Origin: Leptolyngbya sp. NIES-2104
GTDB taxonomy: Bacteria; Cyanobacteriota; Cyanobacteriia; Leptolyngbyales; Leptolyngbyaceae
Direction of reading: 5' to 3'
Length of the DNA stretch: 64,000 nucleotides
Assembly (NCBI RefSeq): GCF_001485215.1
Contig: NZ_BBWW01000003.1
Span: 124,001 to 188,000 of the forward strand
Shown: one piece after another, positions 63,277 through 64,000 of the stretch
Layout: the number at the start of each line of letters is the position of its first letter
How positions within the stretch are numbered: position 1 is the stretch's first letter
Position numbers and translations under genes: made by a program
Notes under the pieces: generated by a model
What the model saw: the letters and a program-made list of their open reading frames with translations, nothing else
Told to the model about the DNA's origin: nothing
Databases searched by the model: none

Positions 63277-63825
63277 TTATTTTCCGTAGTGATGCTCCAG
63301 CAACGTTCTTAGCATATCGACGATCGAGATTCCTTCTTCAACAGCCTGCGCTTTGATCGCTTTATGTAGCGGTTTCGGAATGTCTAAGGTAAGCCGCTTC
63401 ATCTTGACTGCCTTTCCAGAAGCTTGCTCTTTTTCTTTTGCTGCCTTTTTAGTAACTGGAGCAGCTTCCTCAGTGACAGGCTCGATCGTTTGCAGGTTCG
63501 TTGCTTTCCCAGCAGTATGAATCTGGTTTTCTGCCACCGACTCTTCCGCCACAGTAAGCTCGGCAACCTGCTCTTTTTCTTTGACCAACCTGTTAGCAAC
63601 GGGAGTCGTTTCCTCAGCGAAAGGTTCAGTCGATCGCGATTTAGCTGCGCTCTTCTTGGCAATACGGGCTGATTTTTCTGCTCCAGGTTCTTCAGTAATG
63701 CCAGGATCTACGACTGGAAGGGCTACTTCTGGAACCGGTGTGACTGCTTCGTTTTGGACTTGAGCAATGTCTTCCGTAGAAAGTGTTTCAGAAGGTGCAT
63801 CCACTTTGACTTTTTTCCTTGCCAT
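63277..63825 (-). CDS. Ribbon-helix-helix DNA-binding protein, plasmid maintenance type
   Basis: A 182-residue protein from ATG 63825. Most of it is a Lys/Glu/Ala/Pro-rich disordered arm with an internal duplication (TEPFAEETTPVANRLVKEKE against IEPVTEEAAPVTKKAAKEKE). The last 42 residues are a ribbon-helix-helix domain: MKRLTLDIPKPLHKAIKAQA, then VEEGISIVDMLRTLLEHHYG. This is the form of CopG/ParG/Omega-like plasmid proteins (copy control or partition). ATTTACAGAA repeats lie 69-131 bases upstream. A ParA gene may lie just outside the window. Confidence 0.75.
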   Translation of the reverse strand: MARKKVKVDAPSETLSTEDIAQVQNEAVTPVPEVALPVVDPGITEEPGAEKSARIAKKSAAKSRSTEPFAEETTPVANRLVKEKEQVAELTVAEESVAENQIHTAGKATNLQTIEPVTEEAAPVTKKAAKEKEQASGKAVKMKRLTLDIPKPLHKAIKAQAVEEGISIVDMLRTLLEHHYGK

Positions 63826-63893
63826 GTTTCTATTCGCTCGTCTACCTAAGTATCTATGTTTTGCGCTACGACGCTAAAGAAGTACTGTTCTGT

Positions 63894-63956
63894 ATTTACA
63901 GAAAAGCGCATTTACAGAATACCGTATTTACAGAAAAAAATTACAGATTTACAAAA
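63894..63956. repeat. Iteron-like repeats upstream of the RHH gene
   Basis: ATTTACAGAA occurs exactly at 63894, 63910 and 63926, a strict 16-base period, and ATTTACAAAA follows at 63947. A further TTACAG lies at 63941. Regular direct repeats beside a ribbon-helix-helix gene are the pattern of a plasmid partition centromere, a copy-control operator or an origin. They may continue past the right end of the window. Confidence 0.75.
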
Positions 63957-64000
63957 ATCACTGAAGCAACTTTTGCTGTATTCGTTTGCGTTGGAAAGAG

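Overview
The window reads as a cyanobacterial accessory replicon, most likely a plasmid or megaplasmid of a filamentous, Leptolyngbya-like strain. The cyanobacterial signal comes from the HIP1-type palindrome GCGATCGC recurring throughout, DevBCA exporters, group 2-type sigma factors, an SLH/OprB iron-uptake-type porin, an XisI protein, and DUF2721 and VIT-type proteins. The replicon signal is at the right edge: a ribbon-helix-helix protein with three ATTTACAGAA repeats spaced exactly 16 bp in front of it. No ribosomal, photosynthesis or other core gene and no tRNA was seen.

Layout: (1) 0.25-0.93 kb, two small secreted proteins. (2) 1.2-5.8 kb, a Mu-like element with a frameshifted MuA-type transposase, a MuB-type ATPase, three unknown small genes and downstream 20-bp repeats. 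(3) 5.8-7.8 kb, an unknown protein and a broken IS630-family element. (4) 8-16.6 kb, conserved hypotheticals, an XRE regulator, a frameshifted GT39-like membrane protein, a VapBC-like pair with a broken toxin, a nucleotidyltransferase-like gene and a LexA/S24 regulator with a partner gene. (5) 16.7-19.4 kb, decayed genes: NACHT, VIT/ferritin-like, EmrA-like and EamA pieces. (6) 19.4-24.8 kb, MarR/DMT pair, acetyltransferase, methyltransferases, nucleotidyltransferase, a kinase remnant read through into XisI, an IS-like remnant and a cupin. (7) 25-43 kb, KatG followed by many regulator-plus-target modules (TetR, MarR, LysR, AraC) with glycosyltransferase, oxidoreductases, SDRs, methyltransferase, porin, DUF2269-like protein and proline dehydrogenase. 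(8) 43.5-55.7 kb, two DevBCA modules facing each other, each with its own RpoD-like sigma factor, separated by an AI-2E-family permease and two very small membrane-peptide ORFs; the left module also carries a P450. (9) 55.7-61 kb, MarR, adenosine-deaminase-like enzyme, frameshifted acetyltransferase, second DUF2269-like protein, EamA permease, AzlD with an AzlC stump. (10) 61-64 kb, an RCK-pore-RCK channel-like protein and the RHH/iteron locus.

The DevB-DevC-DevA genes should form envelope-spanning exporters that need a TolC-like outer-membrane protein not encoded here. Linking each set to a sigma factor suggests export coupled to a transcriptional response. Many transcriptional regulators sit beside their likely targets with visible palindromic operators between them. 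The replicon is also visibly decaying: at least eight genes carry frameshifts or nonsense codons, and several places join the stump of one gene directly to the stump of another. Some single-base shifts could be assembly errors, and this could not be settled from the sequence alone.
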